Notes: generated by a model from the sequence alone, not told the origin. A stretch of 64,000 nucleotides of DNA from Chlorobium sp. (GCA_005862285.1 SZXW01000014.1:207514-271513); one strand, 5' to 3'. Positions 8,591 through 18,077 are shown, counted from the first letter of the stretch. A program made the numbers and translations.

Positions 8591-10504
8591 TCATATCTGG
8601 ACAAGGAGGCCTATTTCGATAACCTGGCCTGAAGGAAGATCGTAATATGCTGTAGCGCTTAAAGCATTGCGAGCCATAAGTGCATAGAGCTTTTTACGCC
8701 AGAGGGCCATCTTGGATTTCATGCCGGTCACGATTTTTTCACGGCTGAGGAAAAAGCTGATCGCCTCCGGCTTGAAATGCAATCCCTGATGATTGGCCAA
8801 CGCTATAACCTGCCTGATATTGGGATATTCAAGAAAACCATACCGGGCCACAACTTTGAAAAAACCGTCTCCAAGCCTGGTCACTTCAACTTTTCGGCTG
8901 TTTGGCACCCTCGGTACGCGTTCCGTAGAGAAATGAAAAAACGCCACATTTGAATGCATGATCTTGTTATGTCTCAGATTATGCAGCATCGCGAGAGGCA
9001 CTACCTCAGGATTTGCCGTCAGGTAAACCGCCTGTCCGGCAACACGCTGCGGCTCCTGAAGAGCGAGGCTCTGCAGGAACTCATCGACGGTGAGCGTGCG
9101 GTTTTTCAACTGCTGCAGCAGAAGAGAGCGACCCTGGTTCCAGGTAACCATAACGGTAAAAACGCCAAACCCGATAACCAGAGGAAACCAGGCCCCGTGC
9201 AGGAGTTTTGTTATACTTGCCCCGAAAAATGAAATATCGATAATCATGAAAACACTGATCAAGCCGTTGAGAGCGAGCATGTTCCATTTCCAGAGATCAC
9301 GTGCAACATAATAAAAGAGAACCGTCGATATCAGCATGGTGGCGGTAACGGCCACACCATAAGCCGCAGCCAGACGGCTGGATGACTCAAAGCCGATAAC
9401 AAGTCCGATGGTGGCAACCATGAGAACCCAGTTCGCTGCCGGAACATAGATCTGCCCGATATGTTTCGCTGAGGTGTGTGTTACGGTGAGCCTCGGAAGG
9501 TAGCCAAGCTGTATGGCCTGCTGGGTAAGCGAATAGACACCGGTGATAAGCGCCTGCGATGCGATGATCGTTGCCGATGTGGAAAGCAAAACCATAGGTA
9601 TCATTGCCCAGGAAGGCACAAGCCCGTAAAACGGATTGTGCGATTCGGATGGATGGGAGAGCAGAAGCGCTCCCTGTCCGAAATAGTTCAGAAGCAATGC
9701 AGGAAACACCAGAACTATCCAGGTTAGCCTGATGGGGCTTTTACCGAAATGCCCCATATCGGCATAAAGGGCTTCTGCACCGGTCACGGAAAGAAATACC
9801 GCTCCGAGCACCATGAAACCCTGGGTATGATTGCTGATAAGAAAAGAGATGCCGTACCAGGGGAAAATTGCCTGAAGAATCTGGGGATACTGGATAACTT
9901 CCACAAGGCCAAGAATACCGATAACGGCAAACCAGATGAAAATAACCGGCCCGAAAAAAGCACCGACCTTCGCTGTTCCATGGTGCTGAAAAAGAAAAAG
10001 CGTGGCGAGAATGACAATGGTCACCGGGATGACGAGGTCCCTGAAGGAGGGCGCGATGATCTGTACCCCTTCAACAGCGCTGAGAACCGAGATAGCAGGG
10101 GTAATCATGCCGTCGCCATACAACAGGGCTGCGCCGAACAGTCCTATGGCGATGAGAAACCACCGTTCATTCCCTTTCTTTCGACTGTTCGATATGATCA
10201 GTGACGTCAAAGCCAGAATACCACCTTCTCCCTGGTTATCGGCTTTCATGACGAAAGTTAGATATTTGATGCTCACGATCATGATCAGAGCCCATATGAG
10301 AAGGGAGAGTACTCCAAGAATATTTCCCTGGGTTAGCGGAATGCTGAAATCTCCATGAAAACACTCCCGGACAGCATAGAGGGGGCTGGTGCCGATATCT
10401 CCAAAAACGACACCGAGAGCCGCAAGAGAGAGGCTGACATGCTTTTTAATATTCGACTGACCGCCTGATATGGACAAATGGTCTTCTTCGGTTACAGTTG
10501 ACAT
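8591..10504 (-). CDS. kup: Low-affinity potassium transporter Kup
   Basis: A 637-residue protein of the KUP/HAK/KT family, matching the usual length of about 630. The N-terminal signature GVVFGDIGTSPLYAVRE lies near residue 33, followed by the helix-loop DNQGEGGILALTSLI and GDGMITPAISVLSAVEG. Twelve or so transmembrane helices run to about residue 450, then a cytoplasmic tail of roughly 180 residues. Kup imports K+ together with protons and matters mainly at low pH or under osmotic stress. The 720-base AT-rich region upstream should hold its promoter. TerC lies downstream on the same strand. No other potassium gene is seen in the window. Confidence 0.96.
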   Translation of the reverse strand: MSTVTEEDHLSISGGQSNIKKHVSLSLAALGVVFGDIGTSPLYAVRECFHGDFSIPLTQGNILGVLSLLIWALIMIVSIKYLTFVMKADNQGEGGILALTSLIISNSRKKGNERWFLIAIGLFGAALLYGDGMITPAISVLSAVEGVQIIAPSFRDLVIPVTIVILATLFLFQHHGTAKVGAFFGPVIFIWFAVIGILGLVEVIQYPQILQAIFPWYGISFLISNHTQGFMVLGAVFLSVTGAEALYADMGHFGKSPIRLTWIVLVFPALLLNYFGQGALLLSHPSESHNPFYGLVPSWAMIPMVLLSTSATIIASQALITGVYSLTQQAIQLGYLPRLTVTHTSAKHIGQIYVPAANWVLMVATIGLVIGFESSSRLAAAYGVAVTATMLISTVLFYYVARDLWKWNMLALNGLISVFMIIDISFFGASITKLLHGAWFPLVIGFGVFTVMVTWNQGRSLLLQQLKNRTLTVDEFLQSLALQEPQRVAGQAVYLTANPEVVPLAMLHNLRHNKIMHSNVAFFHFSTERVPRVPNSRKVEVTRLGDGFFKVVARYGFLEYPNIRQVIALANHQGLHFKPEAISFFLSREKIVTGMKSKMALWRKKLYALMARNALSATAYYDLPSGQVIEIGLLVQI

Positions 10505-11223
10505 ATTCAGATGAAAAGATGAAAGAAAAACTTTCGATAATAATCAATCGAAAACTCAAATCACAGCCAAAACAGTAGCAATTCATTAATAATGCAAGAA
10601 ATTGACCGATAAAGCAAAAGATATTTAAGAAAAACAATACATTTACGTAGAAATATTTTGCCCATCAAACAACATTCTTTACTGGCAAAATATAATAATA
10701 GTTCTTAAATCAATAATTCTGCCCGTGGGACATGGCCCGTGGAGTGTTTAAATCTGACCTTCAGGACAAACAATGCTGCCGCGCATATCACGATTTGCCG
10801 TTTCAAGGACATATAATTCTGACGTATTGCCACACTCTTAAACCGGCCCTATGCGTGACAGAAATCGATTACAATACAATAAAATCGCACGCAGTGAATT
10901 AAATGTATTGCCAGGATAAACGAGCAATGGAATTAATTCAAAAATAAATGAATAAACAGCCTTTTGAGCTATACACATACACAGAACCCGCAGAATGATT
11001 ATACTTTTATTATAATCTTATATATCTTTTTTTATACTTCATTTCTGACAATAAAAGCGGAAATTTTGACCAATCGCAAAAAAATCCTTTTTTCTGGATA
11101 TTTTTTTATATTGAACAAGGAATAAAAATTGAATTGATTTTTGATTTTTATTCATTTTGACCGTTTCTCCAGACTTTATCCACCGGGAAAGCTGCCGGAA
11201 CGGCTAATCAAAATCCTGAGTTT
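10505..11223. other. AT-rich intergenic region between divergent kup and rlpA
   Basis: About 720 bases without a credible gene; it must carry the divergent promoters of kup and the first rlpA. Visible structure: GCCCGTGG occurs twice around 10731-10743. AATAAAAAT at 11121-11129 is perfectly inverted as ATTTTTATT at 11144-11152, about 70 bases before rlpA. No tRNA-like or protein-coding signal was seen. Confidence 0.6.
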
Positions 11224-11691
11224 ATGACGCATGAAAAAAACATTCTCAACCGATCTCTTCTTGCTATTCTGATAATTTTCAGTTTTATCGCAAGCATTTC
11301 ATTCCTTTCTCTATATACATCAGGGAATGAAACCGCCCTTTCCAGAATTTCTCCTGTTAATATCGATACCAAAAAAGCGGAAAATCCATTTTTTGTAACC
11401 CGCGGCACCGCGTCCTACTATGCTGACGATTTCCATGGACACAAAACGGCAAACGGTGAAACCTTCGATATGCATGAATTGACGGCAGCCCACCGCTTCC
11501 TTCCGTTCGGCACCAGTGTAAAGGTTACAAATCTTATGAACGGAAAGGGTGTCATCGTTCGCATAAACGATCGCGGGCCTTACATCAAGGGGCGGATTAT
11601 CGACCTTTCGGCAGGAGCCGCAAAACGGCTCGGCATCATGCAAAACGGAATCGTCAAGGTCAAGCTCGAAGCATATACGCCCAAATCCTGA
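11224..11691 (+). CDS. rlpA: RlpA-like double-psi beta-barrel protein (first copy)
   Basis: A 155-residue exported protein. Residues 14-33 form a hydrophobic signal or anchor segment. From about residue 60 it has the RlpA domain: [19 protein letters not shown], then [18 protein letters not shown], and [16 protein letters not shown] with the conserved acidic DRGP. In Pseudomonas, RlpA is a lytic transglycosylase that cuts peptide-free glycan strands at the septum. No C-terminal SPOR domain is present, so localisation by denuded glycan binding is not expected here. A paralogue lies about 320 bases downstream on the same strand, and a clear terminator follows this gene, so the two are transcribed separately. 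Confidence 0.92.
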   Translation: MTHEKNILNRSLLAILIIFSFIASISFLSLYTSGNETALSRISPVNIDTKKAENPFFVTRGTASYYADDFHGHKTANGETFDMHELTAAHRFLPFGTSVKVTNLMNGKGVIVRINDRGPYIKGRIIDLSAGAAKRLGIMQNGIVKVKLEAYTPKS

Positions 11692-11706
11692 ACATGAAGA
11701 TCAGTG

Positions 11707-11736
11707 TCTCCCGTTCAGAAACGTTCGGGAGATTTT
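11707..11736 (+). terminator. Rho-independent terminator after the first rlpA
   Basis: TCTCCCG at 11707-11713 pairs perfectly with CGGGAGA at 11726-11732 across a 12-base loop and is followed at once by TTTTGT. It begins 15 bases after the rlpA stop codon. The remaining 270 bases before the second copy show nothing else convincing. Confidence 0.8.
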
Positions 11737-12007
11737 GTAAATGTGATTTAGTTTTGTAGCTTCTTTAATTGTTTTTTCTAATAAATCAAGTGTCGGCTCA
11801 GGGTACGAAACACTGTACTTTGCCTCCCGGGCAATAAAACGCCGCACTTTTCTGACGCTGCATCACCCTTCATGGCGGGCAAGTGTAATCCGGTACGGAT
11901 CGCACCTGGCAGCATTGATGACTTTTCATCAATACGACAATTAATACCTTGCGATAGATCTCAAGGAAGACACGTTCTGATAAAACGCATGCAAACCTTT
12001 GGAAATT

Positions 12008-12514
12008 ATGACGCAAAGCAAACGATTTTCTTCTCTTTCTTCGCTTTTTGCCTTTATGGCGGTACTTTTCGTTTCATTCTCATACTCCTCCCTGTCAGCC
12101 GCTGAATCAAGTGACTTTCCCGACCCGGCAACCCCGAATATGTCATGGTTTCCTGAAAACAGCAGCGTCAACCATGCCGCCTCAACCAGCCCTGACGTTC
12201 TGATGGATACGAAAAATCGTTTCCATGTCGCAGAAGGAAAAGCTTCCTACTACGGAAAAGAATTCCATGGCAGAAAAACTGCCAGTGGAGAACACTTCAA
12301 TCGCTTTAACTTTACCGCCGCACACCGTTCACTCGCATTCGGCACCAACGTCAAAGTGACCAATCTTGACAATGGAAAAAATGTCATGGTAAGGATCAAT
12401 GACCGGGGTCCTTTCATGAAAGGAAGAATTATCGATGTATCCCCTGCTGCAGCGAGGGAAATCGGGCTCTACGGAACTGGAACAGCCAACGTCCGGATTG
12501 AAGCTTACAACTGA
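12008..12514 (+). CDS. rlpA: RlpA-like double-psi beta-barrel protein (second copy)
   Basis: A 168-residue paralogue of the preceding rlpA. An N-terminal signal peptide ends near SSLSAAE. The RlpA domain starts near residue 78 with [19 protein letters not shown] and includes [20 protein letters not shown] and [16 protein letters not shown], keeping the putative catalytic histidine-aspartate framework. The ATG at 12008 is preferred over an in-frame TTG three codons upstream. The two copies are clearly similar in the barrel domain but differ in signal peptide and linker, as expected for an old tandem duplication. There is no SPOR domain. It ends 3 bases from the convergent methyltransferase gene. 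Confidence 0.92.
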   Translation: MTQSKRFSSLSSLFAFMAVLFVSFSYSSLSAAESSDFPDPATPNMSWFPENSSVNHAASTSPDVLMDTKNRFHVAEGKASYYGKEFHGRKTASGEHFNRFNFTAAHRSLAFGTNVKVTNLDNGKNVMVRINDRGPFMKGRIIDVSPAAAREIGLYGTGTANVRIEAYN

Positions 12515-12517
12515 GCC

Positions 12518-13231
12518 TCAGCTTTTTGAAAAGATCATGACGAGACCTGAATTACGGTCTTTCCTGAAAGTAGCCTTGTCGTAACCGGCATAGATACCCG
12601 CGAGTGAAAACCCTGCATTTTCATGAAGCTGAACATATTGTTCCGATGAAACCGGGTACAGCACGGAGCTCTCCCGAAAAACCGTAGTGCCTCCTGAAAC
12701 AAGTTTCACCTCAAAGATCACATTACTCGATGAAATGAAGGAATAGGAACGGTAAAACGATGTTTCTCCGCTCCCGATATGTTTTACCGGAAATGAATAT
12801 TCGGCAAGGGTAACGAGAAAATCCCAGTTCACAACCTGAACTATCCAGTATCCCCCTCTTTCAAGAGAAGCATGGATGTCATGAAAAAATGCCGGAAGTC
12901 TGTTCTGAGGAAGATGCGAAAGCACATTGCCGATTGAGTAGACAAGATCGAACGATCCTTGCAGTGATCCAATCAAGGCTATATCCATGCACCTGAACAT
13001 GGCTCCTGAATATGCCGCTGCGGCTGCTTCGATCATCCTGCCGTCGAGATCGATCCCGGTCACCTGGTATCCATCCTGAAAAAACCTTCCGCAGTAATGG
13101 CCGGGGCCACAGCCGGCATCGAGAATAGTTCCGCCATTCACTCCGGCATACCCACGGAGAAAACCATAGACTTCCTCCCTGAAGGGAAATACCTGCTCGT
13201 AATATGGTGCGAAATCTGAATAAAATGACAT
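12518..13231 (-). CDS. Class I SAM-dependent methyltransferase
   Basis: A 237-residue cytoplasmic protein. Motif I of the SAM pocket, LDAGCGPGHYCG, lies at about residues 37-48 and is followed by the acidic GIDLDGRMIEAA, where the aspartate contacts the ribose. A later block FDLVYSIGNVLSHLP fits motif IV. The C-terminal half is beta-rich, as in small-molecule methyltransferases. Nothing in the sequence reveals the substrate. It stands 54 bases from the end of dsbD on the same strand and could be the last gene of that operon, although its role need not be related. Confidence 0.88.
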   Translation of the reverse strand: MSFYSDFAPYYEQVFPFREEVYGFLRGYAGVNGGTILDAGCGPGHYCGRFFQDGYQVTGIDLDGRMIEAAAAAYSGAMFRCMDIALIGSLQGSFDLVYSIGNVLSHLPQNRLPAFFHDIHASLERGGYWIVQVVNWDFLVTLAEYSFPVKHIGSGETSFYRSYSFISSSNVIFEVKLVSGGTTVFRESSVLYPVSSEQYVQLHENAGFSLAGIYAGYDKATFRKDRNSGLVMIFSKS

Positions 13232-13285
13232 GGCACAGATCGCCGGATTATTATTTATATAAGGAACAGCTGATGCCCCCCGGAG

Positions 13286-15178
13286 TCAATGTATCAACAG
13301 TTTTTTTATATGATCGTAAAATGCCGGCGCCTCCATAACGCCTATTACCCTGCTGTCGGGGATTTCCCTGCCCGTCCTGTCAAAGAATATGATGCCCGGA
13401 GGCCCGAACAGCCCGAACCGTTTCATCAGCGCCCGCGCGTCTTCGCTGTTCGACGTCACATCGACCTGCAGCAGCGTCAGCTTGCCGAGCTCCTCTTTCA
13501 CCTTCGGATCATGCAGCGTGAATTTCTCCATCTCCTTGCAAGCCACACACCAGTCCGCATAGAAGTCCAGCATCACCGGCCTGTCAGACGACTGGAGCGC
13601 CTTGTCGAGCTCTGCCGGGGTGCTGATCCTTTTGAACGCGATCTTTTCGCCTTGCGCCTTATCACCGGCCGATCCTCTGCCCGCCTGCAGATGGCCGAGC
13701 GGTTCCAGGGCATTGCTTCCGCCTGATGCAGCCCCAACCAGTTCCGCTATGCCGATCACAAACAGCACCAGCCCGAATGCCTTGCCGAAACGCTGCCCGA
13801 TCGTGGTCTTGCCCGTATGGGTTTCGAACACATTGAGAAATACCGCGCACAGTATCGCAAATGCTCCCCACGCCAGCATCACGCCCTGCACAGGCAGCAC
13901 CGGTGATACCATCCAGACCGCAACCGCTATCAGCAGCAGGCCAAACACATATTTCACCCCGATCATCCAGCCTCCGGCTTTCGGCAGGAGGCTCCCGGCA
14001 GAAAGTCCCACCAGAAGAAGCGGCACGCTCATACCCAACGCCATCGAAAACAGGGCCAGCCCGCCGATCAGCACATCTTTCGTCTGGCTGATATAGACAA
14101 GCGTCCCGGCAAGCGGCGCCGCGACACAAGGTCCAACGATCAGGGCCGAAAGCGAACCCATCACGAACACTCCCAGGAATTTGCCACCCTTCTGTTTGCC
14201 CGATGCCTGGTTCAGCCTGTTCTGGATCGCTGCAGGCATCTGCAGCTGGTAGACATCGAACATCGAGAGCGAAAGCAGCACGAGCAGCAGGGCAAACAGC
14301 ACAAGCACCCAGGGTTTCTGCAGCGCGCCGGACAGCCCCTCCCCGGCAAGGCCCGCCGCAACGCCAAGCGACGTATAGACCAGCGACATGCCGAGGCAGT
14401 ATGCAACGGCCATCAGAAAACTGCGCCTGCGGGTGACCTCACCCTCGCCAACGATGATCGACGAGAGGATCGGGATCATCGGAAGAACACACGGGGTGAA
14501 CGACAGCAGCAGACCGAAGAACAGGAACGCTATCGAGATTTTCCATAGGCTCCCACCAGCGAGCGTCGCTTTCGCCAGGGAGAGATCGTTTTCTCCTCCG
14601 GCTTTTACATTTGTATTACCGCTCGATACCGCTGCCGATGGAGTGGACGGTTTTGCCGCACCCGCGACACCCGCCGCCGGGGCTGGGTTCTGTTCGCCAG
14701 CCGCGGCAAGCACTCCCGGAACGCCGGGATCGATTTCGTACGACTTCGTTATCGGAGGATAGCAGAGCCCGTCCTCAGCACACCCCTGATATTCCACCTG
14801 CATGGTGAACCTGCCATCAGCTTTTGACACCGGAACAGCGACATCGAGACGGTCGTGATAGATCTCGAGTTTTTCATTCGTTGACGGGTCCGTTATCGTG
14901 ATGCCTTTCGGCAATACCGGCTGCTGCACGTTCGCGCTGCCCTTCTCGACACTCACCTTCACCCGGTCACGGTAAAGCTTGTACCCCTTGGCGATGTCCC
15001 AGTGCAGCGAAACAGAGCGGTTCGCGCCCAGTTCCGCCTTAACCTTGAACGCCTGTTCCGGATCGAGAAAGTCCGCTCCGAACGCGCTGCCGAACCGCAG
15101 CAGCAGGATCATGATCATAACGGCTATAGTCATCACCGTTCCCCTGCAATACCTCTCCTTCTTCATCATGGTTGTCAT
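13286..15178 (-). CDS. dsbD: Thiol:disulfide interchange protein DsbD
   Basis: A 630-residue protein with the usual three-part DsbD layout. A signal peptide is followed by a periplasmic alpha domain containing the CAEDGLCYPP pair near residue 132. Eight membrane helices (about 215-475) hold the CxxxP-type cysteines in FTPCVLPMIP and VGPCVAAPL. The C-terminal thioredoxin domain has YADWCVACKEMEKF near residue 545. DsbD carries electrons from cytoplasmic thioredoxin to periplasmic thiol proteins, here plausibly TlpA and the haem-ligating cysteines of apocytochromes. It is the last redox gene of the minus-strand operon with tlpA, DUF4266, DUF3570 and apbE, starting 7 bases after the end of apbE. 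Confidence 0.95.
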   Translation of the reverse strand: MTTMMKKERYCRGTVMTIAVMIMILLLRFGSAFGADFLDPEQAFKVKAELGANRSVSLHWDIAKGYKLYRDRVKVSVEKGSANVQQPVLPKGITITDPSTNEKLEIYHDRLDVAVPVSKADGRFTMQVEYQGCAEDGLCYPPITKSYEIDPGVPGVLAAAGEQNPAPAAGVAGAAKPSTPSAAVSSGNTNVKAGGENDLSLAKATLAGGSLWKISIAFLFFGLLLSFTPCVLPMIPILSSIIVGEGEVTRRRSFLMAVAYCLGMSLVYTSLGVAAGLAGEGLSGALQKPWVLVLFALLLVLLSLSMFDVYQLQMPAAIQNRLNQASGKQKGGKFLGVFVMGSLSALIVGPCVAAPLAGTLVYISQTKDVLIGGLALFSMALGMSVPLLLVGLSAGSLLPKAGGWMIGVKYVFGLLLIAVAVWMVSPVLPVQGVMLAWGAFAILCAVFLNVFETHTGKTTIGQRFGKAFGLVLFVIGIAELVGAASGGSNALEPLGHLQAGRGSAGDKAQGEKIAFKRISTPAELDKALQSSDRPVMLDFYADWCVACKEMEKFTLHDPKVKEELGKLTLLQVDVTSNSEDARALMKRFGLFGPPGIIFFDRTGREIPDSRVIGVMEAPAFYDHIKKLLIH

Positions 15179-15184
15179 GGTTGC

Positions 15185-16072
15185 TCAGTTTCTGTGATGA
15201 ATGGCTCCCGTAATGTCCACTGCAAGATATTTCATTCCCGTATGAGACAGATAATGAAGCCCTTCCTCCTCCTTCAGCATCGCAATCGTCGACCGGCTGC
15301 CCGCCAGCAGTGTCGTGGCGGCAAGTATGGTGACCGACTGCCAGGAGCTAACCGGCATACCCGTCCCCGGATTGAGTATGTGGCAATAGCGCCGACCTTC
15401 CGATTCAAAATACCGTTCATAATCTCCGCTGGTGGCAAGTGCACCGGAGTAGAGAGGAATTGAGGCAATTGTGCGTTTTTCATGCCGCGGGTCCTGGATA
15501 CCGATCACCCACGGGCTCCCGTCCGGTCTTGGCCCGACAACACGAATATCTCCTCCAAGGTTGACATAACCCGAGCGGACACCATGATTCAACAGAACAG
15601 CCGCACTGCAATCCGCAGCATACTCTTTTCCGAAGCCTCCGAAATCGAGCTGCATGCCGGTTACAGGAAGATAAACGGTTTTATCTTGACGTTCCACAGA
15701 TTCCCATCCTACAAGTCCAAGGAAAGGAGCAAGCACCTCCGGACCGGGAACCGATGCCTTTTTGAAATCCCATGCCTGACGCAAAACTCCCGAAGTGATA
15801 TCGAACAAGCCGCCGCTGCTCTTGTAAAATGCATCGGCATAACGTAAAAGTGTTAACGTCTCTTCATCGCACTCGACTCTTTCAATGCCGGCAGCGGCAT
15901 TGATTTTAGATACCACGCTGTCAGAAAGGTATCTGGAATATTTCTTCTCGATTCTTGCTATTTCATGAACTGCAAATTCCGCAACTGCCTCGGCACCCTT
16001 TTTACTTTCATAAGCCATGACCACCTCGCAGCTGCTCGACATGGCTTCAAATCCGAAACGAAAAATATTCAT
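15185..16072 (-). CDS. apbE: FAD:protein FMN transferase (ApbE)
   Basis: A 295-residue ApbE-family protein. Recognisable blocks are the MSSSCEVVMAYE start, the LFDITSGVLRQAW segment near residue 99, LDFGGFGKEYAAD near residue 152 and NLGGDIRVVG near residue 178. HILNPGTGMPVS lies near residue 248. ApbE takes FMN from FAD and attaches it to serine or threonine in [S/T]GA[S/T] motifs of exported flavoproteins. No clear signal peptide or lipobox is present at the N-terminus, which is unusual for the exported enzyme. No NqrC/RnfG-type FMN-binding domain is encoded nearby, but the adjacent DUF3570 protein carries two [S/T]GAS motifs and is the likely target. Confidence 0.92.
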   Translation of the reverse strand: MNIFRFGFEAMSSSCEVVMAYESKKGAEAVAEFAVHEIARIEKKYSRYLSDSVVSKINAAAGIERVECDEETLTLLRYADAFYKSSGGLFDITSGVLRQAWDFKKASVPGPEVLAPFLGLVGWESVERQDKTVYLPVTGMQLDFGGFGKEYAADCSAAVLLNHGVRSGYVNLGGDIRVVGPRPDGSPWVIGIQDPRHEKRTIASIPLYSGALATSGDYERYFESEGRRYCHILNPGTGMPVSSWQSVTILAATTLLAGSRSTIAMLKEEEGLHYLSHTGMKYLAVDITGAIHHRN

Positions 16073-16104
16073 TATCTCTTGCTGATTACAGACATGGCGG
16101 TCGC

Positions 16105-17304
16105 TTAAAACGTCCTCGACACACCGATTTGAACGTCTCTGGCATTGAATGAAGCCACTCCCGGATCACCTTTTCCGGAAAGGCTCCATTCCCCGCGTTG
16201 TTCATACCTCTCATACTTCACATCGACCAGCCAGTGGGCGGACAGCTGCTTGCTGAGCTTGAGGCCAAGAGCTACCGCACCGAAAGCGGACAGACGCTGG
16301 TCCTCCGAATAGTAAACGGCACCGGCCGGTGGCGGAACAGGCTTTGAAGGATCGGAGCCGGTTGCGATATAAAAATCGGCCTCGCTCTGTGAATAGAACC
16401 TGACTTGCGGCGTAAGCGCCCAACCTTTCGGGAGCGGCTGAACATATTCCGCGCCAAGCGTGTGCGCCCTGACACCCCAGGTATCCTGGTAGTACCTGTA
16501 TGAAAGGTGCATGGTGCCGTCAGTACTTTCGAAATGGTGATTCCACCTGGTCATGAATGTTGCGCTGTTACGTCCTCGCGGCCGGATGTCCGGGTCCTTG
16601 AAAGGATCGGTATAATAACCGTTTCCAATGGAGTACCCGAAATTGAACTGCATGATATCGGTTTTCGCAAGCACTTTTGTCAGACCGAAAAGACCGGCAT
16701 AAACCATCTTTTTTTCAGGATCTTTCTGTTTTTTCGATGCGATGACATTGTCCCCGCTCAGGTCGATGCTGTCGTCATTGACGCTTGCACCGATCGTACA
16801 GGTCGTATTCCTGTCTTCGGTCGACCAGCTTCCCTGAAGCGAGATACCACGGGAAATGTAATCATTCTCCTTTGAATAACTGAGACCGCCGGTCACGGAA
16901 CCTCTCGAAAAATATCGGGTAAGCTCCACATCTCCCGCATGCCGGTGATCGAGGGCCGAAGCACCGGATACAGCCGATGGGAAACCAGCCGAATGATAAG
17001 CCGGAGAGGCTCCGGTTACAGTATCATCAAGCAGGCTGACATTCAGCGACCACTCTCCTGCTACAGGTACCATACTCATGAGTGACAAAGCCTGAACCCC
17101 GATTCTCTCTCTCGACATTCCGGCAGTCAGGGCGGTATCGCCTGTCTGCCAGTCCCTGTAATTTAGATATTTCAGGCTGACGATCCCATTTTCAGGGGGT
17201 GTATCACCATAAACGGGGCGTATCGCAGGGAATGCCAGTGTCACGCCGATAATCGCCGTACAAAAAAGAGTGGATTTCGTTTTCAATGCTGGTATATTCA
17301 TCAT
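16105..17304 (-). CDS. DUF3570 outer-membrane beta-barrel protein with putative flavinylation motifs
   Basis: About 400 residues with an N-terminal signal peptide ending near RPVYGD. The rest alternates aromatic and polar residues in strands (MQFNFGYSIGNGYY, TMHLSYRYYQD) and ends in phenylalanine, the usual C-terminal mark of an outer-membrane barrel. Two [S/T]GAS motifs, DDTVTGASP and SAVSGASAL, fall within residues 93-116 and match the sequence ApbE modifies with FMN. The start is set at the ATG at 17304; a TTG seven codons upstream is possible. It sits between DUF4266 and apbE in the operon. Family membership is confident; covalent FMN is a prediction. Confidence 0.87.
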   Translation of the reverse strand: MMNIPALKTKSTLFCTAIIGVTLAFPAIRPVYGDTPPENGIVSLKYLNYRDWQTGDTALTAGMSRERIGVQALSLMSMVPVAGEWSLNVSLLDDTVTGASPAYHSAGFPSAVSGASALDHRHAGDVELTRYFSRGSVTGGLSYSKENDYISRGISLQGSWSTEDRNTTCTIGASVNDDSIDLSGDNVIASKKQKDPEKKMVYAGLFGLTKVLAKTDIMQFNFGYSIGNGYYTDPFKDPDIRPRGRNSATFMTRWNHHFESTDGTMHLSYRYYQDTWGVRAHTLGAEYVQPLPKGWALTPQVRFYSQSEADFYIATGSDPSKPVPPPAGAVYYSEDQRLSAFGAVALGLKLSKQLSAHWLVDVKYERYEQRGEWSLSGKGDPGVASFNARDVQIGVSRTF

Positions 17305-17325
17305 GTGTCGGGTGTTAACATACAA

Positions 17326-17565
17326 TCAGTTGCAACCGCATCCGCCCCCTCCAACGCCTGCGCCGCCGGATGCCGCTTCCTTGCTGCTGTAGATATGCTC
17401 TGTATATTTCTTTTCGAGCCTGTCACCCTCGAATGTCATTTCAGGCCGGGCAAGTGTGCCTTTTTCCCAGGGCTGGACAGATTGTCCGATGGAACAACCC
17501 GATAAAGCGAGCGTGATTGCCAGCAATAAAAGGTGAAACGTGTTCTGTAACAGGCGTCTTTTCAT
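17326..17565 (-). CDS. DUF4266 small lipoprotein with Gly/Cys-rich C-terminus
   Basis: A 79-residue protein. Residues 1-24 form a lipoprotein signal with the lipobox LSGC, so it should be lipid-anchored after cleavage at Cys24. The mature part begins QSVQPWEKGTLARPEM, typical of the DUF4266 family, and ends in GGGGCGCN. Its ATG overlaps the tlpA stop codon (ATGA type), implying translational coupling. DUF4266 genes usually accompany DUF3570, apbE and a TlpA-like thioredoxin. The CGC tail, near a thioredoxin and DsbD, could be a redox-active dithiol or metal ligand; this is inference, as no function is established to my knowledge. Confidence 0.85.
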   Translation of the reverse strand: MKRRLLQNTFHLLLLAITLALSGCSIGQSVQPWEKGTLARPEMTFEGDRLEKKYTEHIYSSKEAASGGAGVGGGGCGCN

Positions 17566-18077
17566 CCCTTCGACTCCAATGCCGCCTGAATCTGCTTTTC
17601 AAGCATTCCCTGATCAGCATCCTTGAATCCCGTATGCTGCAGGATAATCTTTCCATCCCTGCCGACAAGAAAACTGGTCGGCATCCCCTTGACACCGTAA
17701 CTCCGGGGCGTAACGCCTTTGTCATCAAATGCGATAGCGAATTTTGCAGGAACCTGCGACAGGAATTTTCTTGCATCGTCACTTTTTGCATCAAGATTGA
17801 CCCCTATGACCTTGAAGGCCCTGGCTTTATATTTTTCCTGCATGGAGTTCAGCCAGGGAAAGGACTGCTTGCAAGGCCCGCACCAGGATGCCCAGAAATC
17901 GAGGTAAACCACCGAACCAGCCGAATCCGAAAGTCTGACCGATCCCTGAGTCCCCGGCAGTTCAAAATCCGGGGCATGATTGCCGGTATCGATGGCCGAT
18001 GCACTTCCGGAAAATCCAAGACAAATGAGAGCTGCAAGGAAAAATCCTTTGACTGTTTTGCGATGAACAGTTTCCAT
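17562..18077 (-). CDS. TlpA-like periplasmic thioredoxin
   Basis: About 171 residues. A signal peptide ends at GSASA, then the thioredoxin fold follows with the active site WASWCGPCKQSFPW near residue 60 of the mature protein and the cis-proline loop GMPTSFLVGRDG near residue 125. Such proteins reduce periplasmic disulfides, often for cytochrome c maturation, drawing electrons from DsbD or CcdA. The ATG at 18077 is chosen because the longer frame begins with TTG and adds residues before the signal peptide. It is the first gene of the operon, with DUF4266, DUF3570, apbE and dsbD behind it. The upstream region carries two palindromes of the AACRATYGTT type. Confidence 0.92.
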   Translation of the reverse strand: METVHRKTVKGFFLAALICLGFSGSASAIDTGNHAPDFELPGTQGSVRLSDSAGSVVYLDFWASWCGPCKQSFPWLNSMQEKYKARAFKVIGVNLDAKSDDARKFLSQVPAKFAIAFDDKGVTPRSYGVKGMPTSFLVGRDGKIILQHTGFKDADQGMLEKQIQAALESKG

